Source: a virus. Taken from it: DNA of 22,887 nucleotides. Below, one piece after another: positions 13,848 through 20,097 of the stretch. Location of the stretch: positions 1-22,887 of IMG/VR virus record IMGVR_UViG_3300006793_000305. One strand, given 5' to 3'. The notes beneath the pieces are model-generated. The model was not told where the DNA came from, did not search any database, and saw nothing but the letters and a program-made list of their open reading frames with translations. Positions within the stretch are counted from its first letter, which is position 1, and the number at the start of each line of letters is the position of its first letter. A program made the translations under genes and the position numbers.

Positions 13848-14384
13848 ATGACAATACAAGAAAAACTATTACAGATTCAAGGTAACTTAAAAGCACCAAA
13901 GAATCAACGTAACAATTTCGGTAAATATAATTACAGAAGTTGTGAAGATATTTTAGAAGCAGTTAAACCACATTTATTAAATGTAGATGCTTCTTTAATG
14001 ATTACTGATACAGTAACAGAAATTGCTGGAATACCTTTAGTAGAAGCTAGAGCAGTATTTTTTGACAATGAAGGTAAAGTAGAGGTAACAGCCCAAGCTG
14101 GTATAGACCCTAATCGTAAAGGTATGGATATTGCTCAGTCTTTTGGTTCATCAAGCTCTTATGCTAGAAAATATGCTTTGAATGGCTTATTCCTTATAGA
14201 TGATACTAAAGATGCTGATGCTTCTAATACACACGATGACAAGCCTACAGTATGGCTAAACGAAGGTACTAAAGAATTTGACAGAGCTAAAGCAAAATTA
14301 CAATCAGGTGAACTGACTATAGCTTCCTTAAAATCTAAAGTATTAATGAGTAAAAAAGTAGAACAATTATTATTAACCAATTAA
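13848..14384 (+). CDS. erf: Erf-family single-strand annealing recombinase (178 aa)
   Basis: Erf proteins anneal complementary single strands and help recombination-dependent phage replication and circularisation. The family signature is clear: NQRNNFGKYNYRSCEDILEA near residues 19-38, then KGMDIAQSFGSSSSYARKYA and LNGLFLIDDTKDADA (about 92-125). The C-terminal 50 residues are variable and helical, as usual. It is the first gene of the P3 transcript, followed 13 nt later by an SSB-like gene and then an ATPase and RusA, the standard neighbours of a phage recombination set. Confidence 0.93.
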   Translation: MTIQEKLLQIQGNLKAPKNQRNNFGKYNYRSCEDILEAVKPHLLNVDASLMITDTVTEIAGIPLVEARAVFFDNEGKVEVTAQAGIDPNRKGMDIAQSFGSSSSYARKYALNGLFLIDDTKDADASNTHDDKPTVWLNEGTKEFDRAKAKLQSGELTIASLKSKVLMSKKVEQLLLTN

Positions 14385-14397
14385 AAACAGATAAACT

Positions 14398-14721
14398 ATG
14401 AGTGCATTATTAAATTTAAGTATAGACGTGGCAGCATTGCCAAAAGAAAAATTCGTAAAAGGTAAAAACGGTAAAGTATATTATAACTTTACAGTATCTA
14501 TTAACGATGAAACTAATCAATTCGGACAGAATGTTTCTGCCTTTGATTCTCAAACTAAAGAAGAGAGAGAAGCTAAGAAAAAGAAAGATTACTTAGGAAA
14601 TGGTAAGGTGGTTTGGACTGATGATTCAATCGTTGTAGCTGAAAGAATGGATGCAGATGCTCCTAAACCAGCTCCAGCTCCAGCAGTAGAAACTGCTTCT
14701 GAGGATGATTTTCCATTCTAA
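14398..14721 (+). CDS. SSB-like single-stranded DNA-binding protein (107 aa)
   Basis: The N-terminal part is a small beta-type domain (FVKGKNGKVYYNFTVSINDE, then FGQNVSAFDSQTKEEREAKK) with aromatic residues suited to ssDNA binding. The last 25 residues are a Pro/Ala linker (PKPAPAPAVE) and an acidic tip ending DDFPF. That tip is the hallmark of bacterial-type SSB proteins, where it recruits partner enzymes. The OB fold is not provable by eye and the domain is short. Its place between Erf and the RecA-like ATPase agrees with a role in coating ssDNA. Confidence 0.75.
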   Translation: MSALLNLSIDVAALPKEKFVKGKNGKVYYNFTVSINDETNQFGQNVSAFDSQTKEEREAKKKKDYLGNGKVVWTDDSIVVAERMDADAPKPAPAPAVETASEDDFPF

Positions 14722-14750
14722 GAAATAAATTAAATGACAGAGATATTATC

Positions 14751-14814
14751 CTAAAAAGAGGTGTTTAATATCCATATTAATAGAGGGGGATTCTAAAAAG
14801 AGGTGCTTCCCCCT
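14751..14814 (+). promoter_or_regulatory. Leader with direct repeat, palindrome and C/G-rich hairpin
   Basis: The 126-nt gap before the ATPase gene holds CTAAAAAGAGGTG twice (14751-14763 and 14793-14805, exactly 42 nt apart). It also holds a palindrome TTAATAT-cc-ATATTAA (14765-14780) and a hairpin AGGGGGA/TCCCCCT (14784-14790 with 14808-14814) whose 17-nt loop contains the second repeat. It could attenuate, process or control translation of downstream genes. Confidence 0.5.
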
Positions 14815-14847
14815 TTATATTATTAACAAACTAAAAAACAAAACAAT

Positions 14848-15720
14848 ATGAGCGAAGAGAAAGAAACAGTGCAGAATATGTATTTTGATAAATTAGCTGA
14901 AGATTTATTTATAGATGCTGAAGAAGAGATATCATATCCACCAGTAGCTATTTCATTAGGTGAGGCTATGACTAATACACCTAAAGGTACTATTAGTTAT
15001 CCAGTGCCTATTGGTACTTACGGTAATTTCTCATTCGTACAAGCTCCCCCAAAAAGCAAGAAAACATTCTTTATATCATTACTAGGTTCAGTATTTTTAT
15101 CTGGACAAAATAACTTTGGTGGTAATATAAGAGGTCATAGAAAAGATGAATGTTTAGTACATTTTGATACAGAGCAAGGTAGATTCCATGCACAGAAAGT
15201 ATTTAGAAGAGTATTAGATATGAATGAGGGAGAAGATGCTGGATGTTATCATACATTTGGATTGAGAACATTAGGTTATAAAGAGAGAATAGATTTTATA
15301 GAATATTATTTATATAATAAATTAGAAAATAAATGTGGTGTAGTTATCATTGATGGTATAGCAGATTTAGTATCAGATGTAAATAATTTAGAAGAATCTA
15401 ACAATGTAGTACAAAAGATTATGAAATGGTCAGCAGAACTTAACTGTCATATAATTACTGTAATTCACAGTAACTTTGGTTCAGATAAGCCAACTGGTCA
15501 CTTAGGTTCATTCCTAGAGAAAAAGACAGAGACTCAGATACAATTAGAGGTTAACACCGTAAATAAAGAATTAGTAACTGTTTCTTGTAAGCGTTCAAGA
15601 GGTTTTCCTTTTGAATCATTTAGCTTCAAAGTAAATCAGAAAGGATTGCCTGAAGTAGAAGGTGATTTATTTGATGTATTAGAAGGAACTAACTTTAAAA
15701 AAGTTCAGTATGAAAATTAA
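14848..15720 (+). CDS. RecA/RepA-like AAA ATPase, probable replication helicase or loader (290 aa)
   Basis: A P-loop ATPase of the RecA/RepA type common in Bacteroidota phages. The P-loop reads APPKSKKT (66-73), a degenerate Walker A with Pro-Lys in place of the usual Gly residues but with K72 and T73 kept. HFDTEQG (105-111) follows, then Walker B GVVIIDG (164-170), and finally TVIHSNFGSDKPTGHLGS (204-221), matching the loop and sensor region. There is no primase domain. The protein ends inside the next gene (11-nt overlap with RusA), so the two are coupled. A hexameric helicase or DNA-pairing role is inferred from the family. Confidence 0.82.
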   Translation: MSEEKETVQNMYFDKLAEDLFIDAEEEISYPPVAISLGEAMTNTPKGTISYPVPIGTYGNFSFVQAPPKSKKTFFISLLGSVFLSGQNNFGGNIRGHRKDECLVHFDTEQGRFHAQKVFRRVLDMNEGEDAGCYHTFGLRTLGYKERIDFIEYYLYNKLENKCGVVIIDGIADLVSDVNNLEESNNVVQKIMKWSAELNCHIITVIHSNFGSDKPTGHLGSFLEKKTETQIQLEVNTVNKELVTVSCKRSRGFPFESFSFKVNQKGLPEVEGDLFDVLEGTNFKKVQYEN

Positions 15721-16105
15721 ATTTAATACCCCTTTTGCAGTCTATCTGCCTAGAGTTAAATCTAAAGATAAGAGAATAGCTATGAATTTAAATACTTATA
15801 GAAATTTACATTTCTTAGTAAATAATCAAGCTAAAAAAGTATATAAAGATTTAATGAGAGAACAGTTAGAAAATTTAGAGATAGAAACTCCAGTAGAAAT
15901 TACATATCAAGTATTTAAACCTAGTAAAAGGTCACTAGATAAAATGAACGTAGTATCTATTGCAAGTAAATTCTTTTTAGATGCAGTAACAGAATATGGA
16001 TGTTGGGATGATGACAATGATGATAATGTAAAGACAGAGATTATTTTACCAACAGAACTCGATAAGGAAAATCCTAGAGTCGAGATAACAATAAAATCAA
16101 TATAA
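15710..16105 (+). CDS. RusA-like Holliday junction resolvase (131 aa)
   Basis: RusA enzymes cut four-way DNA junctions symmetrically so that branched recombination intermediates can be packaged. The family pattern is visible: FKPSKRSLDKMNVVSIASKF (69-88), LDAV (D91) and WDDDND (D100-D102), giving the acidic metal-binding residues D77, D91 and D100/D101, and the closing NPRVEITI. Length is normal for the family. It overlaps the ATPase gene by 11 nt and is followed 1 nt later by a small gene. Confidence 0.88.
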   Translation: MKIKFNTPFAVYLPRVKSKDKRIAMNLNTYRNLHFLVNNQAKKVYKDLMREQLENLEIETPVEITYQVFKPSKRSLDKMNVVSIASKFFLDAVTEYGCWDDDNDDNVKTEIILPTELDKENPRVEITIKSI

Positions 16106-16106
16106 T

Positions 16107-16253
16107 ATGTATATAACAAGTAGATTAATAGTAGGACTAGTTTTTGGATTTGAAGTAGTAGAAGTTCAGGAGTCAGAAGATTTTGCATATAATGTGTATA
16201 AATTAGATTTAGGATTCGTTAGTGTTAATATGATTCCTACACCTAGAGACTAA
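16107..16253 (+). CDS. Unknown small protein (48 aa)
   Basis: A compact frame between RusA and the sigma-like gene. Its ATG is 1 nt after the RusA stop (TAATATG) and its TAA overlaps the next ATG by one base (TAATG), so tight coupling supports that it is real. The sequence begins with a hydrophobic patch (LIVGLVFGF) and is then acidic and probably beta-rich. No family is recognised. Confidence 0.6.
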   Translation: MYITSRLIVGLVFGFEVVEVQESEDFAYNVYKLDLGFVSVNMIPTPRD

Positions 16254-16825
16254 TGATACTAAAGAAACTAGCAAGAAGCCATAAAGATTGGCATAGGATG
16301 GTACTAGGGTTTGGAGCAAATCCAAGTATAGCAGAAGATATAGTACAAGATATGTATTTAAAGATACATGGAATGGTAGAAAGAGGTAAAGATATTACTT
16401 ATGGTGATGATGATGTAAATAGGTTTTATGTTTATCTTACTTTAAAATCTCTACATGGAGATTACTATAGACAGAAAAATAAATTAACAGTTTATTCTAC
16501 TGATGATAACCCAGAAGAGAATAAATATGATAGAATATCTAGTAATGATGATTACGATGGGATTGAGCAAATGGCATTTGAAAAAACTTATGCAAAAGTA
16601 ATGGCTGTCCTAAATAAATTACCATTATCAGATAACTATCCATACTTTAAGAATATATTTATAGGATACAATACAAGAGACCTTTCTATGAGAAGAATGG
16701 CAGAAGAAACTGGTATCAACGTAAATAGTATTTTTAATACATTAACCAAAGTAATGGCTATTGTAAGAGAAGAATGTGGAGAAGATTTAGAAGATTACTT
16801 TAATAAAGATTATCACTTAATATAA
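16253..16825 (+). CDS. Sigma-70-like (ECF-type) RNA polymerase factor (190 aa)
   Basis: The N-terminal part carries the region-2 signature NPSIAEDIVQDMYLKIHGMV (23-42), the helix that docks on core RNA polymerase, followed by a helical segment ending in LKSLHGDYYRQKNK. The C-terminal part (about 139-175) has a region-4-like HTH: LSMRRMAEETGINVNSIFNT, then LTKVMAIVREE. A Glu/Asp/Asn-rich linker joins them. It probably redirects host polymerase to phage promoters. It is early-transcribed (P3 unit), so a natural target is the late virion genes, which lack the TTTG/TAnnTTTG promoters. Target specificity is inference. Confidence 0.78.
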   Translation: MILKKLARSHKDWHRMVLGFGANPSIAEDIVQDMYLKIHGMVERGKDITYGDDDVNRFYVYLTLKSLHGDYYRQKNKLTVYSTDDNPEENKYDRISSNDDYDGIEQMAFEKTYAKVMAVLNKLPLSDNYPYFKNIFIGYNTRDLSMRRMAEETGINVNSIFNTLTKVMAIVREECGEDLEDYFNKDYHLI

Positions 16826-16831
16826 ATAAAT

Positions 16832-17236
16832 ATGGCAAAGAGAAAATCAACAAAGAAAGCTAAACCAGTTGTTAAGAAATCAGAAGGTTTAGGAGATACA
16901 GTAGAGAAAGTATTAGAAGCTACTGGTATCGCAAAAATCGCTAAGTTTGTTCTTGGAGATGATTGTGGTTGTGATGAAAGAAAAGCATTATTAAATAAAA
17001 TGTATCCTTATCAAAAACCTAATTGTCTAGTAGAAACTGAGTACAATTACTTAACTAAGTACTTTAAAAAGTATCCTGAACATAAAGGAACTTTAAGAGC
17101 TGCTGATGTACGTGAATTATATTCTATATATAATCGTGTAATGAATCAGAAGAAAGTACCTAGTAATTGTCCTTCATGTGTTAGAAATGTACTTAATGCA
17201 TTGAAGTCAGTTGTTAAGACTTACGAAGATGAATAA
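16832..17236 (+). CDS. Conserved Cys-containing Bacteroidota-phage protein (134 aa)
   Basis: A Lys-rich basic N-terminus (AKRKSTKKAKPVVKK) leads into an amphipathic helix (LGDTVEKVLEATGIAKIAKF). LGDDCGCDERK (C45, C47), PNCL (C65) and SNCPSCVRN (C113, C116) follow. The paired Cys could bind zinc. I associate the DDCGC-ERK pattern with proteins of unknown function in phages of Bacteroidota. It starts 6 nt after the sigma-like gene and is the last gene before a strong terminator. With its basic tail it may bind DNA or RNA polymerase together with its neighbour, but no role is proven. Confidence 0.7.
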   Translation: MAKRKSTKKAKPVVKKSEGLGDTVEKVLEATGIAKIAKFVLGDDCGCDERKALLNKMYPYQKPNCLVETEYNYLTKYFKKYPEHKGTLRAADVRELYSIYNRVMNQKKVPSNCPSCVRNVLNALKSVVKTYEDE

Positions 17237-17244
17237 ATAAAATT

Positions 17245-17278
17245 ATCCCTATTTAGTAAAATAAGTAGGGATTTTTTT
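17245..17278 (+). terminator. Strong terminator overlapping promoter P4
   Basis: ATCCCTATTTA (17245-17255) pairs with TAAGTAGGGAT (17262-17272) over eleven positions (one T-G) around GTAAAA, followed by six T (17273-17278). The last three T belong to the TTTG box of promoter P4, so the end of one transcript and the start of the next share bases. Confidence 0.88.
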
Positions 17279-17307
17279 GGTAGTTCGCATAATTATACTT
17301 ATATTTA
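17276..17307 (+). promoter_or_regulatory. Early promoter P4
   Basis: TTTG (17276-17279), 20 bp beginning GTAGTTCGCA, then TATATTTA (17300-17307), which has A instead of the last G of TAnnTTTG. The 116-aa gene starts 29 nt downstream. Confidence 0.82.
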
Positions 17308-17335
17308 CAGTATTAATAACTAAAACAAATAAAAT

Positions 17336-17686
17336 ATGAAAAAAGTATTTAAAAGTATTACAGTCTTTCTAATAACAACAGTAGTTTATTTAGGATATTT
17401 TCAATCTTATACAGATGGGTTTTACATTAGTCATGATTTAGCGTCAGAAGATAATAACTACTATGCAAAAGTCTTTACTATAGAAAATGGACTGGTAAAA
17501 GATGGATGGAAGCTTGGATATGAAGGCGATAAACATAAAGGTGAAGAAACTATTATAAACGTATATAGTGAAGGAGAATGGGGTTACTGTTCTGTTTTAG
17601 TAGATGGAGAGTTTTATGAGTATGCAGATATGAATAAAGTTCAAAGGTTTATTTATTCAATTATATATTATATTAATAACAACTAA
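17336..17686 (+). CDS. Unknown secreted or membrane-anchored protein (116 aa)
   Basis: The N-terminus has a basic start (MKKVFK) followed by a hydrophobic segment at about 7-22 (ITVFLITTVVYLGYF), fitting a signal anchor or signal peptide without an obvious cleavage site. The remainder is acidic and probably beta-rich, with a second weakly hydrophobic stretch at the end (FIYSIIYYI). No family is recognised. It is the first gene of the P4 transcript. An envelope location is likely, and superinfection exclusion is one possible role (inference). Confidence 0.65.
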   Translation: MKKVFKSITVFLITTVVYLGYFQSYTDGFYISHDLASEDNNYYAKVFTIENGLVKDGWKLGYEGDKHKGEETIINVYSEGEWGYCSVLVDGEFYEYADMNKVQRFIYSIIYYINNN

Positions 17687-17697
17687 AAATAAAAATT

Positions 17698-17892
17698 ATG
17701 ACAATAGAAGAAAGAGCACATAACTTTGCATGGGCTAGATTACAAAAAGCAAAGAAGAATGTAGAAAACTTTGATTGGAGAGGATATCCAATAGTAAGTA
17801 AAGAACAAGTTAATTTAGTATATCAAGGCTACGAACAAGAATTAGAGTTAGCTAATTATATATATACTATGTTAGAATTAAATAGAAGCTAA
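17698..17892 (+). CDS. Unknown small helical protein (64 aa)
   Basis: The predicted helical pattern (IEERAHNFAWARLQKAKKNV, then QGYEQELELANYIYTMLELN) suggests a small helical-hairpin protein. It has no membrane segment and no recognised family. It starts 11 nt after the preceding stop and its TAA overlaps the next ATG by one base (TAATG). Confidence 0.6.
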   Translation: MTIEERAHNFAWARLQKAKKNVENFDWRGYPIVSKEQVNLVYQGYEQELELANYIYTMLELNRS

Positions 17893-17981
17893 TGGTAACA
17901 GATAGAGATATAGTAGATATGTTAGCAAGTAATCATCCTGATATATTTGCAAATATAGTAGATAACTTAATAAACAAATAA
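17892..17981 (+). CDS. Tiny acidic peptide (29 aa)
   Basis: ATG 17892 overlaps the previous stop by one base. The peptide (MVTDRDIVDMLASNHPDIFA, then NIVDNLINK) is amphipathic, probably two short helices. It ends 2 nt before the next ATG. The tight packing supports translation. Function unknown. Confidence 0.45.
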   Translation: MVTDRDIVDMLASNHPDIFANIVDNLINK

Positions 17982-17983
17982 AT

Positions 17984-18157
17984 ATGGAAACACTAGTAGT
18001 AAACGGAGATAGATATGTAATTAACACAGAAGGTGAACATTTCTATAATCATTTAACGATTATACTAAACAAATACCCTTCAGATGCGTTAGTATGTTGG
18101 TCAGAAGTTACAGAAGATGATATGCTTCAGTATGCTATTCCTTCAAGAATGATATAA
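17984..18157 (+). CDS. Unknown small acidic protein (57 aa)
   Basis: Begins METLVVNGDRYVINTEGEHF, a likely beta-hairpin, followed by a helix and an acidic tail (WSEVTEDDMLQYAIPSRMI). No family is recognised. It starts 2 nt after the 29-aa gene and is the last gene before promoter P5. There is no clear terminator, so P4 transcripts may run into the P5 unit. Confidence 0.55.
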   Translation: METLVVNGDRYVINTEGEHFYNHLTIILNKYPSDALVCWSEVTEDDMLQYAIPSRMI

Positions 18158-18172
18158 ATAATTGCCAAAAAG

Positions 18173-18204
18173 TTTGGTAGTTCGCAATATAATACTTATA
18201 TTTG
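18173..18204 (+). promoter_or_regulatory. Early promoter P5
   Basis: TTTG (18173-18176), 20 bp beginning GTAGTTCGCA, then TATATTTG (18197-18204). The HTH-exonuclease gene starts 26 nt later. No further match or terminator is seen to the window end, so it may serve everything through the terminase. Confidence 0.88.
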
Positions 18205-18229
18205 CGTATAACAATAAAACAAATAAAAT

Positions 18230-19165
18230 ATGACATTTAAACAATTAACAGATTCAGACAAAGAATTAATTAGATTATCTTACAGAAGAGAAGATTCTAA
18301 GCAAGAAGTACAAAAGCAATTATCATCAACATTTGGTGTAACTCAAAGAACAATTAGAAACTGGGCTAAAGATTTAGGTCTTACTGGTGATGATGTTACT
18401 ACAGAATCATTTAGAGTTATGGTATATGATATAGAAACTTCTAGAGTAACTGCTAAAGTATGGTGGACTGGTAAACAATATGTTGGTCACAAACAATTAC
18501 AATCAGAGCCTAAAATTATTTCTGTATCATGGAAATGGCTAGGTGAAGATAAGATTCACGCTTTAACATGGGATAAAAATCATTGTGATAAACAATTATT
18601 AGTAGACTTTATGAAAGAATATAATTCTGCTGATATGGTTGTAGGTCAAAATAATGATAGATTCGATAATAGATGGTTAAATGCTAGAGCTATGAAGCAT
18701 GGTATTCACTTTAATACATTTGTTAAATCATTTGATATTATGAAGCAGACTAAAAGGTTATTTAGATTACCTTCTTATTCTATGGATTATATTACTAAAT
18801 TCTTAAATGTAGAGAATAAACAAACTCACGAAGGTATTAAAATGTGGGATATGATTCAAGAAGGTACTAAAGCTCAACAGAAAGAATATCTACAGAAAAT
18901 GGTAGATTATAATGTTGGTGATATTGTATCTACAGAAGCTATGTATATTAAATTACGTAAGTATATGGGTCATAAAGTTCACTTTGGTGTATTAGGTGGT
19001 AAGCCAAGATATACTTCACCTAGTGATGGTACTTCTAATGTATTTTTACTTAGAACTACTTGTACTCCTAATGGTACTATTCAACGTATAATGCAATCTA
19101 ATACAGATGGTGTTCAATACAAGATTAGTAACAGAGAATACATGAGATTCTTAGAGGATAACTAG
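18230..19165 (+). CDS. HTH-fused DnaQ-like 3'-5' exonuclease (311 aa)
   Basis: Residues 1-50 form a predicted helix-turn-helix (QEVQKQLSSTFGVTQRTIRN, then WAKDLGL). From about 62 an RNase-H-like exonuclease domain of the DnaQ / polymerase-B proofreading type follows: motif I VYDIET (D67, E69), motif II GQNNDRFDNRWL (D143/D146) and motif III YNVGDIVSTEAMY (Y227, D231). All expected acidic residues are present, so it is likely active. No polymerase domain is attached. The C-terminal 60 residues are unassigned. It may proofread for a polymerase encoded elsewhere or process DNA ends, with the HTH giving DNA targeting. Confidence 0.85.
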   Translation: MTFKQLTDSDKELIRLSYRREDSKQEVQKQLSSTFGVTQRTIRNWAKDLGLTGDDVTTESFRVMVYDIETSRVTAKVWWTGKQYVGHKQLQSEPKIISVSWKWLGEDKIHALTWDKNHCDKQLLVDFMKEYNSADMVVGQNNDRFDNRWLNARAMKHGIHFNTFVKSFDIMKQTKRLFRLPSYSMDYITKFLNVENKQTHEGIKMWDMIQEGTKAQQKEYLQKMVDYNVGDIVSTEAMYIKLRKYMGHKVHFGVLGGKPRYTSPSDGTSNVFLLRTTCTPNGTIQRIMQSNTDGVQYKISNREYMRFLEDN

Positions 19166-19166
19166 T

Positions 19167-19322
19167 ATGGCAAATCACTTAACTAAACCAGATTTATATT
19201 TCTCAGATTGGGATGAGCTCACTTCAAATTGTTGTGGAGCTTATCCTCTTGGGGAGTTAGATAAATATAACGTAGGAAGATGCTCTGAATGTAAAGAAGG
19301 AGCAGAATTTATTAACAACTAA
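19167..19322 (+). CDS. Small zinc-ribbon-like protein (51 aa)
   Basis: The sequence shows NCCGAYPLG followed 16 residues later by GRCSECKEG, i.e. a Cys pair and a C-x-x-C pair in the arrangement of a small zinc ribbon. The N-terminal 20 residues are acidic and aromatic. The ATG is 1 nt after the exonuclease stop (TAGTATG). It could bind nucleic acid or act as a partner of the exonuclease. I do not recognise a named family. Confidence 0.6.
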   Translation: MANHLTKPDLYFSDWDELTSNCCGAYPLGELDKYNVGRCSECKEGAEFINN

Positions 19323-19334
19323 AACATATAGAAA

Positions 19335-19466
19335 ATGAAATACAATACAGCAAGTTACAAATGTAACGAGAGTAATACAATAATTGGTTATTCAACTAAA
19401 AAAGAATTACCTGAAACAATAGAAAGAACAATAGACGGACAATTACTAACTTTAACAAGACAATAA
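19335..19466 (+). CDS. Unknown small protein (43 aa)
   Basis: A short Thr/Lys-rich frame (MKYNTASYKCNESNTIIGYS) starting 12 nt after the previous stop in the leader catatagaaaATG and ending 1 nt before the next ATG. No membrane segment or known family. Kept because it fills the gap between two tightly packed genes in the same direction. Confidence 0.45.
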   Translation: MKYNTASYKCNESNTIIGYSTKKELPETIERTIDGQLLTLTRQ

Positions 19467-19467
19467 G

Positions 19468-19635
19468 ATGGCAAAAGGATTTAAATTTGACAAGAAACAT
19501 ACACATGCTCAGAGAATGGGCAGAGTAGAAAAAGTATTAAGTCAGCTATATGTAGCTATGGTAGATTTAAACGCAAGAGTAACAGCCTTAGATGGTGGTA
19601 AACAGAAAGAAAATGAAGAAGAAAAACAGGCATAA
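19468..19635 (+). CDS. Unknown small helical protein (55 aa)
   Basis: The basic N-terminus (MAKGFKFDKKHTHAQRMGRV) is followed by a heptad-like helix (VEKVLSQLYVAMVDLNARVT), suggesting a small coiled-coil oligomer, and a charged Lys/Glu tail. It starts 1 nt after the preceding stop, and its tail overlaps the next tiny gene by 23 nt in another frame. No family is recognised. Confidence 0.5.
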   Translation: MAKGFKFDKKHTHAQRMGRVEKVLSQLYVAMVDLNARVTALDGGKQKENEEEKQA

Positions 19636-19702
19636 TTTCGGACTGGTATTACTAGCAAGTCTAGTATGCTTACAATTGAGTATTAATTTAATTCTAATAT
19701 AA
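19613..19702 (+). CDS. Tiny single-membrane-span peptide (29 aa)
   Basis: Starts within the Lys/Glu-coding tail of the previous gene in another frame. The shape is MKKKNRHNFG followed by a hydrophobic span (LVLLASLVCLQLSINLILI), i.e. positive-inside then one membrane helix. A Cys lies in the span but the residues before it do not form a good lipobox. It ends 1 nt before the next ATG. Position and composition support a real membrane peptide; function unknown. Confidence 0.5.
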   Translation: MKKKNRHNFGLVLLASLVCLQLSINLILI

Positions 19703-19703
19703 T

Positions 19704-20087
19704 ATGAGTGATTCAATAAGTAAATATTACGAAGCAAATCCTTATGGAGATATAAGGTTAGAATATGAATGTGAAGATGTAACTAATTTAGAAGTTAAAT
19801 CTGTAGCACAACAAAGAAAAGGTACTCCAGTATTTTCTGGTGTATTAAATTACTTCCCTGATGCTATTAGAGAAGTAGCTATATGTTCTAGAATAGGTAA
19901 TGACCAACATAATGCTGGTAAACCTTTACATTGGGATAGAAGCAAATCTGGTGATGAATTAGATGCTTTAACAAGACATTTAATAGAAGCTGGTACAATC
20001 GATACAGATGGTGTTAGACATTCAGCAAAAGTGGCTTGGAGAGCTCTAGCTAACCTACAAAAAGAAATAGAAAGAGATAACCTTTAA
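19704..20087 (+). CDS. dATP/dGTP diphosphohydrolase N-terminal-domain protein (DUF5664-like, 127 aa)
   Basis: The conserved core fits the family annotated as dATP/dGTP diphosphohydrolase N-terminal domain: GVLNYFPDAIREVAICSRIG (46-65), GKPLHWDRSKSGDELDALTRH (72-92), then DGVRHSAKVAWRALANL. The His, Asp and Glu of the WD..SGDELDALTRH and RHSAKVAWRALA helices are those expected in a MazG-like helical nucleotide hydrolase. Related enzymes clear dGTP in phages that build 2-aminoadenine DNA, but no PurZ is seen here. A general role in dNTP pool control is the cautious reading. Confidence 0.78.
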   Translation: MSDSISKYYEANPYGDIRLEYECEDVTNLEVKSVAQQRKGTPVFSGVLNYFPDAIREVAICSRIGNDQHNAGKPLHWDRSKSGDELDALTRHLIEAGTIDTDGVRHSAKVAWRALANLQKEIERDNL

Positions 20088-20097
20088 TATAAATAAT

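Noticed and set aside
15907-16188. Minus-strand hydrophobic 93-codon frame
   Set aside because: It is opposite RusA and the 48-aa gene; hydrophobicity comes from the complement of AT-rich codons, and it has no promoter.
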